A stretch of DNA of 64,000 bases from Pyronema omphalodes. Its lineage: Eukaryota > Ascomycota > Pezizomycetes > Pezizales > Pyronemataceae. The notes beneath the pieces are model-generated. The model saw only the letters and a program-made list of their open reading frames with translations, ran no database searches and had not been told where the DNA came from. Within the stretch, counting starts at the first letter, position 1. Each line of letters begins with the position of its first letter. Both the position numbers and the translations under genes were made by a program. Positions 30,737-42,620 of the stretch are shown here, in pieces. The stretch lies in NCBI GenBank assembly GCA_024516155.1, contig JAJJXM010000025.1, forward strand, positions 124,001 to 188,000, in the 5' to 3' direction.

Positions 30737-30750
30737 TCGCCCCGCTAGAT

Positions 30751-32244
30751 AGTGGCTGCGATGCTATCCTCCTTATTGGTGGATGGCTCAACATCAGCCC
30801 TGCAACCTCTGGGGAGATCAAAACCAGATCTCATTCACCTCCTCACGTTGCAAAGAGAAAAGCACTAAGGCGCAAGCCAGTGCCTTCTCCCTCCAGGTCG
30901 ACAAACATGTACTCGACCACCCGGAGGCCTTAGTCTTAGGCCACATCTCATCATTATCCACCACAGAAGAATTGTCAGAGGCACTTCAACAAGTCCTTGA
31001 GAAGTTTCGTGGCTGGATCAATATTATGACAAAGGAAGCAGCAGATAGGCTTCCCGAACACAAACCATACGACCACGCAATTGACCTTAAAGAAGGAGAA
31101 ACTCCTCCCTGGGGACCTGTCTATGCTCTTAACGAAGTTGAGCTAGAGACATTATGAGAATGGTTAAAAGATATGCTACGTACTGGGAAAATCAGACCTT
31201 CCAAGTCGCCGGCAGCAGCTCCAATTCTCTTCGTCCCAAAGGCCCATGGCAGAGGCCTGAGGTTATGTGTTGACTATCGGGGCATAAACAAAATAACAAT
31301 TGCCAACCGATACCCGCTCCCACTCATGTCAGAATTACCAGACAGAGTTAGAGGAGCTAGAATATTTACGAAGATGGACCTGAAGAATGGATACCATCTG
31401 ATAAGAATAAAGGAAGGAGATGAATGGAAAACGGCTTTTAGGTGCCGATATGGATTATATGAATTCATGGTTATGCCTTTTGGGTTGAGCAATGCTCCGG
31501 CCACATTCCAAGATATGATGAATCATATCTCTCGGGATATGTTGGACCAAGGAGTTATTGCATATATTGATGATGTACTCATCTATGTGGAGACGGAAGA
31601 AAAGCATGATGAGTTGGTTAAAGAAGTATTAAAAAGGTTGGAAGAAAATGGTTTGGTTATATCACCGGAAAAATGTGTCTGGGGACAAAGGAAAGTTGAA
31701 TTTCTGGGATATATAATAAGTGAAAATGGGATTGAAATGGCTAAGGACAAGGTGGAAACCGTCCTTATATGGGAACCCCCAAAGTCCTTGAAGGAAGTAC
31801 AAGGCTGTCTTGGATTCGCTAATTTCTATTGGAGATTCATTAAGGACTTCTCAAGAATATGTCGTCCTCTTACAGCATCTATGAAAGGCGATCCGAAGAA
31901 ATGAGAATGGACTGTTGCTATGAAATTAGCCTTTGACGAACTGAAGAATCGATTTACAACAGCACCAATGTTGCGTGATTTTGATCCAAGAAAGGTTTGT
32001 ATAGTTGAGACTGATGCTTCGGATGTTGCTTTAGGCGCAGTTCTGTCCCAGAAAGGGGATGATGGAAAGTTGCATCCAATTGCTTTCCATTCAAGAAAGT
32101 TCACTCCTGCTGAGATAAATTATGAGATTCACGACAAAGAGCTATTAGCTATCGTGGACTCATTTAAAGTATGGAGGAGATATCTTGAAGGAGCAATGTT
32201 TACTGTGGAGTTTACAGCGACCACCAAAATCTGGGAGCGGAATA
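30751..32244 (+). pseudogene. F pol: protease end, reverse transcriptase, RNase H start
   Basis: Follows E2 in the same F copy. The first part is frameshifted (LDSGCDAILL, then SLQVDKHVLDHPEALVLGHI). The reverse transcriptase reads [56 protein letters not shown] and [19 protein letters not shown], and RNase H has [17 protein letters not shown] and [15 protein letters not shown]. Nonsense codons at 31156-31158 and 31902-31904 and a shift near 32210 inactivate it. The frame ends at the 5' end of E3. Integrase and the 3' LTR expected downstream are absent because the sequence turns into the mirror arm. Confidence 0.88.
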
Positions 32245-32438
32245 CCACACGGCAACGGCGACCCCCCCCCTTCATTCTCAACAACGAGCACCGAAACCCC
32301 CGGTTTTCTCATCGGATTCGGATTCGCAGCACTCTGTTACGTTATTCTCTGAGTTTTCAGGGAATTCTACGTTGTTTTTGTTGACTTCTGTCGCAAAATC
32401 AGAGTTTTCACAAGTTTTGGCTTACCCCACCTCACGAA

Positions 32439-34082
32439 ATGTCGCCAAAACAACGACAGAACAACGCTCAACGATCGAAACGGTCCGAAGACGCGTACAA
32501 TGTTCTAGCCGACCTTCCTCATGATGGATCTACTCCTGCTTCTGATGGAAGAGATGGAAAAGTTGAGGAGGTTGATGGAAACTTCGCTGGAAAGCCCTTC
32601 CAGAGCGTGGTCCTGGCAGGATCACCAGTTCCTTCGGCTACAACACACCAGCCACCTACGACAAAACAGTTGGTAGAGCAGTACAACGCCCTGATGAACT
32701 ATTATCGCAATGGTTCTAAGCCTGCCTCCGATGGAAGCGATGGAAAAGGTGATGGAGTTGATAGAAACTTCACTGGGAAGGACTCCCAGAGCGTGGTCCC
32801 GGCAGGATCACCAGCCCCTCCGGCTTCTACACCGCAGCAACAGGCGACAGCTGAACAAAGCCGGTTCAGCGACTAGCGCCGCTCGTGTGTATCTGCAATT
32901 AATAAGGCAATCGCAGTTGACGACAACTATGCCACCCTAGATCAACTGTTTCACGACAACCAAGCCGAATTCACTGGAGCCAGCTTCCTGGGGATACAAC
33001 AGATCCACCGGGACACACAGCGACGCTTCAATACACTCGAGGAATCCTTACGCAACAACAACGATGCGATACACGGTAGATTCGAGGTCATGATGACCAA
33101 ATTTAACGATCTCCTCTTCGAAAACGCGACGCTGCGCAAAGCATACGACTCTACACAGGCAGAAACAGCAGCTCTCAAGGCTGCTGTGGACGCCCTGACG
33201 AAGAAAATCGACGAACAGCAACAAGTCATTTCGGCGCCCCCCTCACCGAACCTCACGGCCTCTTCCTCAGCGATGGAAGAGATGACTATGCAACTGTCCG
33301 TCGTCCAACACGACATTCAGGATGTCCTGGACGCTGTTCGCAACCCTCCTGGCAAGAGAAAGCGAAGGGGAAGCGACCAGAACACCGAACCCACCTCACC
33401 GACAAACAGAAGACCGGTGAACCACAAACCGAGAGCGACATCACCGGTGCGAAGCCTGATGCACTCGAAACATGCGACTACCGCCGCCCAAGACAAGCTT
33501 GATACCCTCAAGCCTATGTCCCCCCTACCTCTCCTCGCAATCACGTCGACCGAAGCGACACCGGAACCTCACCCTCACAGTTCATCTGATCAGGACACAC
33601 CTCTACCCGACACTCCAAGCACTGCCCCTGCTGAGACCAACGGATGGAAGACTGTGGAGGCGAAGGCTACACAGAGGAAGAAGATGAAAGCGAAGGAGAC
33701 GACATCTAAGGCAGCGATACCCAAACAGACCCCTACAACGAAGAATGGTGGAAGGGGTAGTAGGAATACCCACCAACCCAGACGGACAACCCCCTCCGCA
33801 AAGAAGACTTGGGCAGAAGTCGTCAAGAGCGGAGGCATCAACGTCCAGATTGTGTTTGGGAATGGCAATCTTGGACTGACAACACCACCGACAAGAAGGG
33901 GAGAGAGGCGAGGGGGAGCAGCGAGGAGGCTGAGGAAGAAGGAAGGAGAAGGGGAGAGAGGGGAGGAGAAGAGGGGCAGGGCAGGCCCGGGCGTCTCAAA
34001 GGGCAAAGAGTCAGGAGACACCGGCGGAGGAGGTGAGAGAGGAGAGGAGAGTGGGGGCGCGGGTGGCCCGGCAGCTGTTTAA
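32439..34082 (+). pseudogene. E3 ORF1-like gene with one nonsense codon and an internal repeat
   Basis: One continuous frame of 547 codons apart from a tag at 32874-32876. It is longer than E2 because the stretch encoding GKPFQSVVLAGSPVPSATTH is followed by a diverged second copy (GKDSQSVVPAGSPAPPAST). Coiled coil, GKRKRRGSDQNTEP and KKTWAEVVKSGGINVQIVFG are present. The usual C terminus (GGPAAV, stop at 34080-34082) is intact. A single readthrough or reversion would restore the frame. Confidence 0.82.
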
Positions 34083-36430
34083 CTTTGCTTTGGTTCTGTT
34101 TTTGCTTTGTGGAGGAAATAAAGGAGGGAAAATGGTTAAAAATGGGAGGGAAAGGGAGGAGGAAAGGGAGGAGCCCGGCGAGGCGGCCTCTGTGCAAGCA
34201 GGGCACTGGAACAGCAGACGCGGTTGGACAACAAGACCAACGAAGTAATAGTGGGGACAGGACCACAAAATCACAGCCTAAGGGAGGATCAGCGGAGGTA
34301 GAGACGGGACTTTGTTTTGTTTTTGAAGACTGTGGAGGCGAAGGCTACACAGAGGAAGAAGCAGAAAGCGAAGGAGACGACACCTACGGCAGCGCCACCC
34401 AGCAAGACCCCTACAACAAAGAATGGTGGCCGGGGAAAGAATACCCACCAACCCAGAACGACAACCTCCTCTGCAAAGAAGACTTGGGCAGAAGTCGTCA
34501 AGAGCGGAGGCATCAACGTCCAGATTGTGCTTGGGAATGGCAGTCTTGGACTGACAACACCACCGACAAGAAGGGGAGAGAGGCGAGGGGGAGCAGCGAG
34601 AAGGCTGAGGAAGAAGGAAGGAGAAGGGGAGAGAGGGGAGGAGAAGAGGGGCAGGGCAGGCCCGGGTGTCTCAAAGGGCAAAGAGTCAGGAGACACCGGC
34701 GGAGGAGGTGAGAGAGGACAGGAGAGTGGGGGCGCGGGTGGCCCGCGGCTGTTTAACTTTGCTTTGGTTTTGTTTTTGCTTTGTGGAGGAAATAAAGGAG
34801 GGAAAATGGTTAAAAATGGGAGGGGAAGGGAGGAGGAAAGGGAGGAGCCCGGCGAGGCGGCCTCTGTGCAAGCAGGGCACTGGAACAGCAGACGCGGTTG
34901 GACAACAAGACCAACGAAGTAATAGTGGGGACAGGACCACAAAATCACAGCCTAAGGGAGGATCAGCGGAGGTAGAGACGGGACTTTGTTTTGTTTTTGA
35001 AGACTGTGGAGGCGAAGGCTACACAGAGGAAGAAGCAGAAAGCGAAGGAGACGACACCTACGGCAGCGCCACCCAGCAAGACCCCTACAACAAAGAATGG
35101 TGGCCGGGGAAAGAATACCCACCAACCCAGAACGACAACCTCCTCTGCAAAGAAGACTTGGGCAGAAGTCGTCAAGAGCGGAGGCATCAACGTCCAGATT
35201 GTGCTTGGGAATGGCAATCTTGGACTGACAACACCACCGACAAGAAGGGGAGAGAGGCGAGGGGGAGCAGCGAGAAGGCTGAGGAAGAAGGAAGGAGAAG
35301 GGGAGAGAGGGGAGGAGAAGAGGGGCAGGGCAGGCCCGTGTGTCTCAAAGGGCAAAGAGTCAGGAGACACCGGCGGAGGAGGTGAGAGAGGGGAGGAGAG
35401 CGGGGGCACGGGTGGCCCGGAGGCTGTTTAACTTTGCTTTGGTTCTGTTTTTGCTTTGTGGAGGAAATAAAGGAGGGAGAATGGTTAAAAATGGGAGGGG
35501 AAGGGAGGAGGAAAGGGAGGAGCCCGGCGAGGCGGCCTCTGTGCAAGCAGGGCACTGGAACAGCAGACGCGGTTGGACAACAAGACCAACGAAGTAATAG
35601 TGGGGACAGGACCACAAAATCACAGCCTAAGGGAGGATCAGCGGAGGTAGAGACGGGACTTTGTTTTGTTTTTGAAGACTGTGGAGGCGAAGGCTACACA
35701 GAGGAAGAAGCAGAAAGCGAAGGAGACGACACCTACGGCAGCGCCACCCAGCAAGACCCCTACAACAAAGAATGGTGGCCGGGGAAAGAATACCCACCAA
35801 CCCAGAACGACAACCTCCTCTGCAAAGAAGACTTGGGCAGAAGTCGTCAAGAGCGGAGGCATCAACGTCCAGATTGTGCTTGGGAATGGCAGTCTTGGAC
35901 TGACAACACCACCGACAAGAAGGGGAGAGAGGCGAGGGGGAGCAGCGAGAAGGCTGAGGAAGAAGGAAGGAGAAGGGGAGAGAGGGGAGGAGAAGAGGGG
36001 CAGGGCAGGCCCGGGTGTCTCAAAGGGCAAAGAGTCAGGAGACACCGGCGGAGGAGGTGAGAGAGGGGAGGAGAGCGGGGGCACGGGTGGCCCGGAGGCT
36101 GTTTAACTTTGCTTTGGTTTCGTTTTTGCTTTGTGGAGGAAATAAAGGAGGACAAATGGTTAAAAATGGGAGGGGAAGGGAGGAGGAAAGGGAGGAGCCC
36201 GGCGAGGCGGCCTCTGTGCAAGCAGGGCACTGGAACAGCAGACGCGCTTGGACAAGAAACCCCCGTAGTAACAGTGGGGACAGACCCCACAACCACAACG
36301 ATCAAGAGGAGGAGACTGGTAGAGGTGGAGACTGGGTTTTTGCTTTTACATTTCTTTCTTCTTCTCTTTTGTATTTATCTGTTCCTTGTCATAACCTTCG
36401 GGTTGCAAACAAGTAATGAGAGAACAAACA
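33648..36430 (+). repeat. 675-bp tandem array of the E 3' region (4 units)
   Basis: Units start with aagactgtggaggcgaagg at 33648, 34326, 35000 and 35675 (periods 678, 674 and 675 bp). Each runs from the ORF C-terminal part through the 3' module to ttgttttgtttttg, where it joins the next unit. The last unit continues to a genuine E 3' end. Units are nearly identical, so the array is young or homogenised. Several in-frame repeats of the ORF C terminus result, none with its own start. Confidence 0.92.
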
Positions 36431-36888
36431 AACAAACAAACAATCTAGCGGGGCGACCTCAAATGATTCTGCAGCAAAGTGATTCTTATGCTGCAACATG
36501 GATGGAACCGTAAAGAATACTCCTGCTCCAGCAACAATCTCATTGTTAAAGTTGCGAATTTGGAGGGGGGTGTCTCTTTTGACGGTTGGGATTTTGTATT
36601 TGTGGACAAAGGCTTTGCCCAGGAGAGCAGCAGTAGAGCCTGTGTCTAAGAGGACTCTGACTGTGCGTTGTTGATTCTTGGACCAATTGAGAACCATATT
36701 GATTATTAGTCTCGGTCCATGGTGAGGAGGAGTTGGTGCTAATTCCCTAGTTCCTGGAATTGCATCTCCCTTTTCAGATCGTCGACTCTTAGTCCTGGTC
36801 GACTCAAGGTTGTCCATTGTTTTCCGTTTTGTTCCTGCACATTTCCCAATTAATGCGTCTGTATCCATTTCCTCCTCGGGTGACGCCT
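36431..36888 (-). pseudogene. F protease region, right arm
   Basis: Inverted copy of 28307-28752, differing by few bases. It reads LLDTGSTAALLGKAFVHKYK on the minus strand. It is bounded on the left by the E tail (target bases atctagcggggcga) and on the right by the D LTR with the 5-bp duplication cgcct (36884-36888). Confidence 0.88.
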
Positions 36889-37679
36889 TATCAGAATCCG
36901 TATCCACGGTTACTGACGACAGGCAGCGCGGGGTTTTCGGCGGCGAGGAGGGCGGCGGCGGGTTAGGTAAGGCTGGTAAGTTGGGAATGGGCAAGGGTTT
37001 GTGGGCTGGGAAATCACAGGTGAGTTTGGAGAGATGGGATATCACAAGGGAACTTTTGTAGATAGGATTGTGGTAAATAGGAACTTGATTGCGTGAAGAA
37101 ATAAACTACATACAAATTTCCTCCTCTTATACTTGTTCCTTCATGACTTGTGACTCAGCATTCTCCGCCTGCGGAGAATGCTCCCAATGCTAACCGCCGT
37201 GATAACTACATACATGACCAACATTCCCCAACATTTGCCAACCGCCGTAATTCCAAATAAGAAAGCAAGATAACTAACCGCCATAATTCCAAATAATAAT
37301 AACAAGGAAAGAGTACATACCAAAAGAGATAACTACCGGCTAACCGCCGTGATTCCAAATAGCAAAGAAAGAGTACATACCGAAAGAGATAACTTCCTGG
37401 CTAACCGCCGTGATTCCAAATAGTAAAGAAAGAGTACATACCAAAAGAGAGAAGTAAAAGATTCCAACAATTTCCTAGCCGCCGTGATACCTAAAAGAAA
37501 TCCAAATAAGAAATAACTCCGAACATATGAAAATCCTCGGCAAGGGGCCCAGCCCCTTGCCCTAACCCTATCCCTTCACTTCATGACAGCGTAGCAGGTT
37601 GCTAGGGTGATGACGATCACCCATAGCCCTGCGGTGGTGACGGCGGAGGCCAGGAGCATGTCACGGGAGCGTTGTGACA
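36889..37679 (-). repeat. 3' LTR of D (right copy)
   Basis: 791 bp from tatcagaatccg to gttgtgaca on the plus strand, the complement of 27516-28306. It carries the ORF3 3' end, the hairpin, the repeats, the palindrome and the TATA box. Confidence 0.92.
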
Positions 37680-38643
37680 TAAGCCCCCCCCTCCAGGCCG
37701 AGACTCCGGCGAGGCCGTAGGCAGTCCTCAACGCGGGCCTCCGGATGGGGGACCGTCCCCGATACTGCTTTCCCCGACGTCGGCGACGTACAACGTCCTG
37801 GGTGATGTCCTCGAGGACATAAGGCGGTATTTGCTCTTGTTGGTGTCCTAAGGGAGGCGCCGTTATTTGTTCTTGTTGGTGCCCTGAGGAGAACGGGGGT
37901 ATTTGATCTTGTTGGTGCCCTGAGGCGGGGGGCTCCGGGGGATCCGAACAAGGGGCGGATGTCAGGTCGTTGGTTGGTCGGTAGTCGACGGTGGGGAGAC
38001 GCTGTTCCGGCTCCGCTGTCTGATAGAAAGACAGGTTGATTGCCACCTTCTCGTGGTCCGAGGGTCCCGTCATCATAATCACTGGGAGTTGGTGTCGGAT
38101 CGTAGGGATGGTGGAGTCCTCCGATTCCAGTTCGCGGGGACGGGGTGGTTCGTTTTCCTGGTTTTCCGTAGGGACGGGAGGCTCCTTTCCTGTCCCGGGC
38201 TCGTCCTTGGCGGGTGGTATCGTTGCCGGGGTCTCCGTGGGGGGTTTCCATCCTCTGATACCGCATCTCTGGTCGTGTCCGTCTTTGTTGACCAGGAATT
38301 TACACACATTGCAGAGTCTCTTTCCTTTCTGCCATGCCTTGCAGGCCTTTTGCGGGTCCATCCTTCGGTGTCGGATCACCCATTCTAACTCGGGGTCATG
38401 TAGCTGCCCGCAGCTACATGATTTTTTTATGCGTGCCGCAATTGCTTGCGCCACCGCTGGGAAATGATTGTTGTTTAATTTCGATTGGAGGTGAATGGAG
38501 CAGGAGTCGTTGTTGCAGAACGACCAATGTAGTTCTGCGTGCGGGATCGTGGGGTGGGGGGATTTCTTTTCTGCCGGGGGAGTAGGGGTTCGGTACCAGC
38601 CCAAAGAGGACGGGGGGTCCTCGGAGTTCGTTCTATCGTCCAT
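37576..38643 (-). CDS. D ORF3, right copy: intact Cys/His-rich protein with C-terminal membrane segment
   Basis: The mirror of 26552-27619: 355 codons with very few substitutions, all ten Cys/His positions, the three GHQQ(D/E)QI repeats and the hydrophobic C terminus retained. The start overlaps the pol stop (TAATG, complement at 38641-38645). As in the left copy, the last 34 or so codons lie in the 3' LTR. In this arm gag, pol and ORF3 have had equal time to decay; pol has at least four indels while ORF3 has none. With one pair of copies that is suggestive only. Confidence 0.8.
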   Translation of the reverse strand: MDDRTNSEDPPSSLGWYRTPTPPAEKKSPHPTIPHAELHWSFCNNDSCSIHLQSKLNNNHFPAVAQAIAARIKKSCSCGQLHDPELEWVIRHRRMDPQKACKAWQKGKRLCNVCKFLVNKDGHDQRCGIRGWKPPTETPATIPPAKDEPGTGKEPPVPTENQENEPPRPRELESEDSTIPTIRHQLPVIMMTGPSDHEKVAINLSFYQTAEPEQRLPTVDYRPTNDLTSAPCSDPPEPPASGHQQDQIPPFSSGHQQEQITAPPLGHQQEQIPPYVLEDITQDVVRRRRRGKQYRGRSPIRRPALRTAYGLAGVSAWRGGLMSQRSRDMLLASAVTTAGLWVIVITLATCYAVMK

Positions 38644-41600
38644 TACAGCTGTGGGGCAGGTTTATTAGGGTACCTGCGGTGGAATTGGGTGATGGCGTCG
38701 GGGGAGTTTTGGAAATTGTCGGCGGGGTACCAGGTCGTATCGGGGTCGTGGAAACCAGTCCACTTAACTCGATATTGTATCTGACCCCGGTGGCGTCGAG
38801 AATCCACTATTTCCTCAACTTCCCACTCTTCCTCGTGTCGAGGACAATCGGTAGCGGAGGGGGCTGAATATGGCCTGGGATGGTGGTCGAAGTAGGTTGA
38901 GACGGTTCTAGAAGGGAGATGTGAAATACTGGATGGATTTTTGCGTTTGGGGGGAGGTCCAGCTTATAAGCTCGCGACCCTACCTTAGACAAGATAGTGT
39001 AGGGCCCCAATAGCTTGTAATCGAGCTTGTTGGAGGGTCGGGTGGTTTTCACATTCTTCCTCTTCAGCCAGACCCGATCTCCCACTCGAAGGACCGGATC
39101 CGGGTGTCGATGCCGGTTCGCCTGTTCTGCATGAGCCGTCTGGGCATAGTGGACCTCCGCCCTCAGATCCTCGTGAAGTCGGTTGAGGGCGCCAACATAT
39201 TTGGAGACCTCGGGGTTTCCTTCCGCGACTTCACCCAGCGGCTGGGTAAAACGGGGATGATATCCGTAATTTGCGAAGAAGGGGGACACCTTGGTCGTTC
39301 CTGAGCGGGAATTGTTGTAGCAGAACTCCGCCATAGGAAGGAGTTGGTTCCAATTGTCCTGTTGATAGTTACAATACGCCCTGAGGTATTGTTCGAGGAT
39401 CGCATTGACCCTCTCTGTCTGTCCGTCGGACTCTGGGTGAAACGCCGTACTCAGGTTCCTCGTCGTCCCCATTGCCTCCATAACCCTCTTCCAGAACTGA
39501 GAGGTGAATAGGGACCCCCGATCCGAGATGATGCTGCTGGGGAGTCCATGGGCCCGTACCACATGTGTGAGAAACCCGTCCGCAAGTTCCCTGGGTCCCA
39601 TAGTATCCTTACATGCTACGAAGTGTGCCATCTTCGTCAAGCGGTCCACAATCACCCATATCGCATTCATTCCCCCATCTTCCGGAAGACCCGTGATAAA
39701 ATCCATGGAGATGGATTCCCATGGTCTTTCTGGAATCTGTAACGGTCGTAAGAGACCGAAGGGGGCGTGCTTAATGGGCTTGATACGTTTACAGGTATCA
39801 CAGTAGTCGACATATCGAGTCACATACTGTCGTTGTTGTGGCCAATAAAAATTTCGGCTGACCAACTCCAAGGTCCTTGCCCTTCCCGGATGCCCCGCGG
39901 CCTGGGAGTCAGTGATGTTGTCGTAAAATTTGTAACCTCAGGTCGTCGTCGTCCGGGACCCATATCAATCCCTCGTATAGGAGTAACCCATCGTTTTCCT
40001 CGCATAACCCCAAGGGGACCCTATTGTCTCGGGTTATCCCTTCCCGAAGTTTGCGGATTACCTCCTGGAGTTCTGTATCGGTCTTCGTTTTTTCCCGAAT
40101 TTTGGTAATGAGGGGGGTGTCCGGGGTGAGTCTTATCAACTGTGTCCCGTTCACATGAAAGACTTCCTGGGGAAGGAGGACTCGGCTTCGGTTCTGCCGG
40201 TGCTGCATCTCCCCTTCCCAGGGAGAGTCTCCTGACTCTCGGGACAATATGTCGGGTTTTCCTGCCAACTTCCCCGGACGATACGTGATCGTGAAGTCAT
40301 AGTTAGCCAGTTGTTCCGCCCATCGGGCCTGTCGGAGGTTGAGATCCCTCTTCGTTTGCCAATACTCTAGATTTTTATGGTCTGACAGTATCCGGATACT
40401 GTGTTTTGTCGATTTGCAGTATGTCGACCATTTGTCCAAGGCTTCCACTATTGCCAGGAGCTCCTTATCGTGGATGTCGTAATTGAGCTCCGCCTTCTTT
40501 TAATTTTCTTGAAAAATAGGCAAGGGGGTGCAGTATGTTGGAGTCGTCGGGTTGTGAGCAGACTGCCCCGATGGCATAGTCTGAGGCGTCTGTTTCCAGG
40601 GTGAGTGGCCGATCCGGGTCCGAAATGTTGCAGGATCGGTTGGGATATCATTGCCGTTTTGAGTTGCTCAAAGGCCCGTTGTGTCTCGTCATTCCACTCC
40701 CAGGATACCTGTTTCTTCGTCAATCGTGTCAATGGCGTGGTGATCTTGCTGAAATCCCGGATGAATCGACGGTAGAAATTGGCGAACCCAAGGAAACTTT
40801 GGACTCCCTTCACATTTACCGGTTCCTTCCATTCCTTAACCGCCCTAATTTTCTCGGGGTCCATCTGCAACCCTGTGGGGGAAGATGATGTATCCCAGGT
40901 ATTCCGTCTTTTTCGTGTGGAATTCACATTTCGAGGGTTTCAGGGTGAGTCCTACGTCCCTTAACCTCTCCAAGACCATGCGGACGTGCTTTCGATGCTC
41001 CTCCATATTATCCGAGTAAATCAATATGTCGTCGAGATAGGCGATGCAAAAGATGTCGAGGTAATCACTTAAGACTTCGTTCATCCATCGTTGAAACGAA
41101 GCTGGCAGCATTTGTCAAACCAAATGGCATCACCAAATACTCGTATAGACCGTACTTGGTACGGAACGCAGTTTTCCATTCATCTCCTGTGGCTATTCGG
41201 AGGTTATGGTATGCATCTCGCACATCTAATTTGGTATAGGATCTTGGCGTTGGAAAGTCTATCCAACGCTTCCCCTATCAGCGGGAGTGGGGTGCGATCC
41301 TTGATTGTGATTTCGTTGAGTCGTCGGTAGTCGACGCATAACCGTAAGGTACCATCCTTTTTCTTAACGAAATGGATTGGGGCTCCCGCTGGAGACGTCG
41401 ACCGTCGGACCCAACCCCTCTTTTCATTCTCTTCCAAGTAATCCCTCAGTACTCGCAGACGTTCCTCATCGAGGGCTCGCAGGGGTTCGAACGGCGGAAC
41501 CTTTCCGTCCATCAAAGGGATCCGGTGGTCATGATGTCGGTGCGGAGGTAACCCTACCGCCTCTTTTTCCCTGAATACGGAGAGGTAATCTGCATATTCC

Positions 41601-42620
41601 GGTGGTATTATTTCTTCCAGGGAGTCAGGCTTGCTCTTCCCCGCTCGGATTATGGTACTCGCGAGTTCCAATTCCCCGGAAGTGGCAATTGATTTGGCGG
41701 GAGCGGTTTCCCAGTTCCCCGGTTCTTCCTGGTTGGTTGGTGCAGTAGCGGTTGATTTGGCGGGAGCGGTTTCCCAGTTCCCCGGTTCCTTCTGGTTGGC
41801 TGGCGCTTGCGGGGGTTGCCGCGAAGCGCACTGAGGCGAGTCGGGATCGGCCTCGGTGGATTCCGCGCGCCTAGATCCCTGTACGCTTTCCATATCCTCG
41901 TCCTCCGACTCTTCCACTTCTTCTCCTTCGTCATCTTCTTCTATACTTTCTGCCCCAGATCTCTTGGATGCGAAGCTCATCTTCCTCATCCGTCTGAAGC
42001 ATCTCCTTCGGTCCTTCCATACCATAGGCGTGCTCCGCTTCCTCATGTATCCGTTGATTATATTCTTTTTCTGCCCCCCGTTCCGATACGGTCGTGGCAT
42101 GGGGCGAGGTAGGAAGGCAGTTCTTTCCGCATTTCTCGGAGTTGAAGACAATCCTTCCTTCCTTCCAGTCGATGCTGGGATTGTGTTTCCGCAACCAAGG
42201 CAGTCCCAGGATAATGGGTGCGTTGCCAATGGTAATACAGTGGAGCTTGATGTCTTCCCTATGGTCGTTGATCACCATGGTCACCATGGCATCGTGGGTT
42301 ACTGGTCCCCCATCCAATTCCCGTCCGTCTACAGCGAGAACCTTTCGTGGGGTTAATTTTTTCGCGCAGGGCAATCCCTGCTGTCTCACATATTTTCGAT
42401 CTATAAAATTCTCCGTGGCCCCGCAGTCGATCATGGCCGTTGTTTGGTATTCTTTCTTATTTCGTCCGATTAACTTTACTCGCAGGATAATTTTTTCGTT
42501 TCTTCCGTATGGTCCTACACTCGAGATTCTATCCGCCGGTCCTGCCGTGGTTGAACTGGTGGGCGACAGTTGCCCCAGGAATCCACCTTTTCCTTTTATT
42601 CCTGGGGGTTCTCTTTTCCC
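38640..42620 (-). pseudogene. pol: D pol, right copy: complete domain order, several indels
   Basis: Reading leftwards from the GGGAAAA site (42614-42620): retropepsin (41931-42434), linker, RT, RNase H, integrase (38807-39871 open), GPY/F and chromodomain ending at 38643. Compared with the left copy it has an extra base near 41955, an extra base near 41235, small changes near 41100 and 40880, a shift near 40500 and an extra base near 39912. The chromodomain shift is shared with the left copy and so predates the duplication. RT catalytic YLDD and the integrase D-D-E residues are present in sequence. Confidence 0.87.

Larger units (their letters stand above)
32245..36430 (+). mobile_element. 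E3: E-type element with a 4-unit tandem array; palindrome fusion point
   Basis: The 5' end (ccacacggcaacggcgac) sits in plus-strand F RNase H, but the 3' end (tail at 36400-36430) is followed by minus-strand F protease. The flanks therefore come from two different insertion sites. The last unit carries the sequence and stem typical of E2 (gggttgcaaacaagtaatga), whereas earlier units carry the type seen in E1/E4. I read this as a chimera of E3 and a mirror copy of E2. No matching target duplication exists, as expected for a recombinant. Confidence 0.85.
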
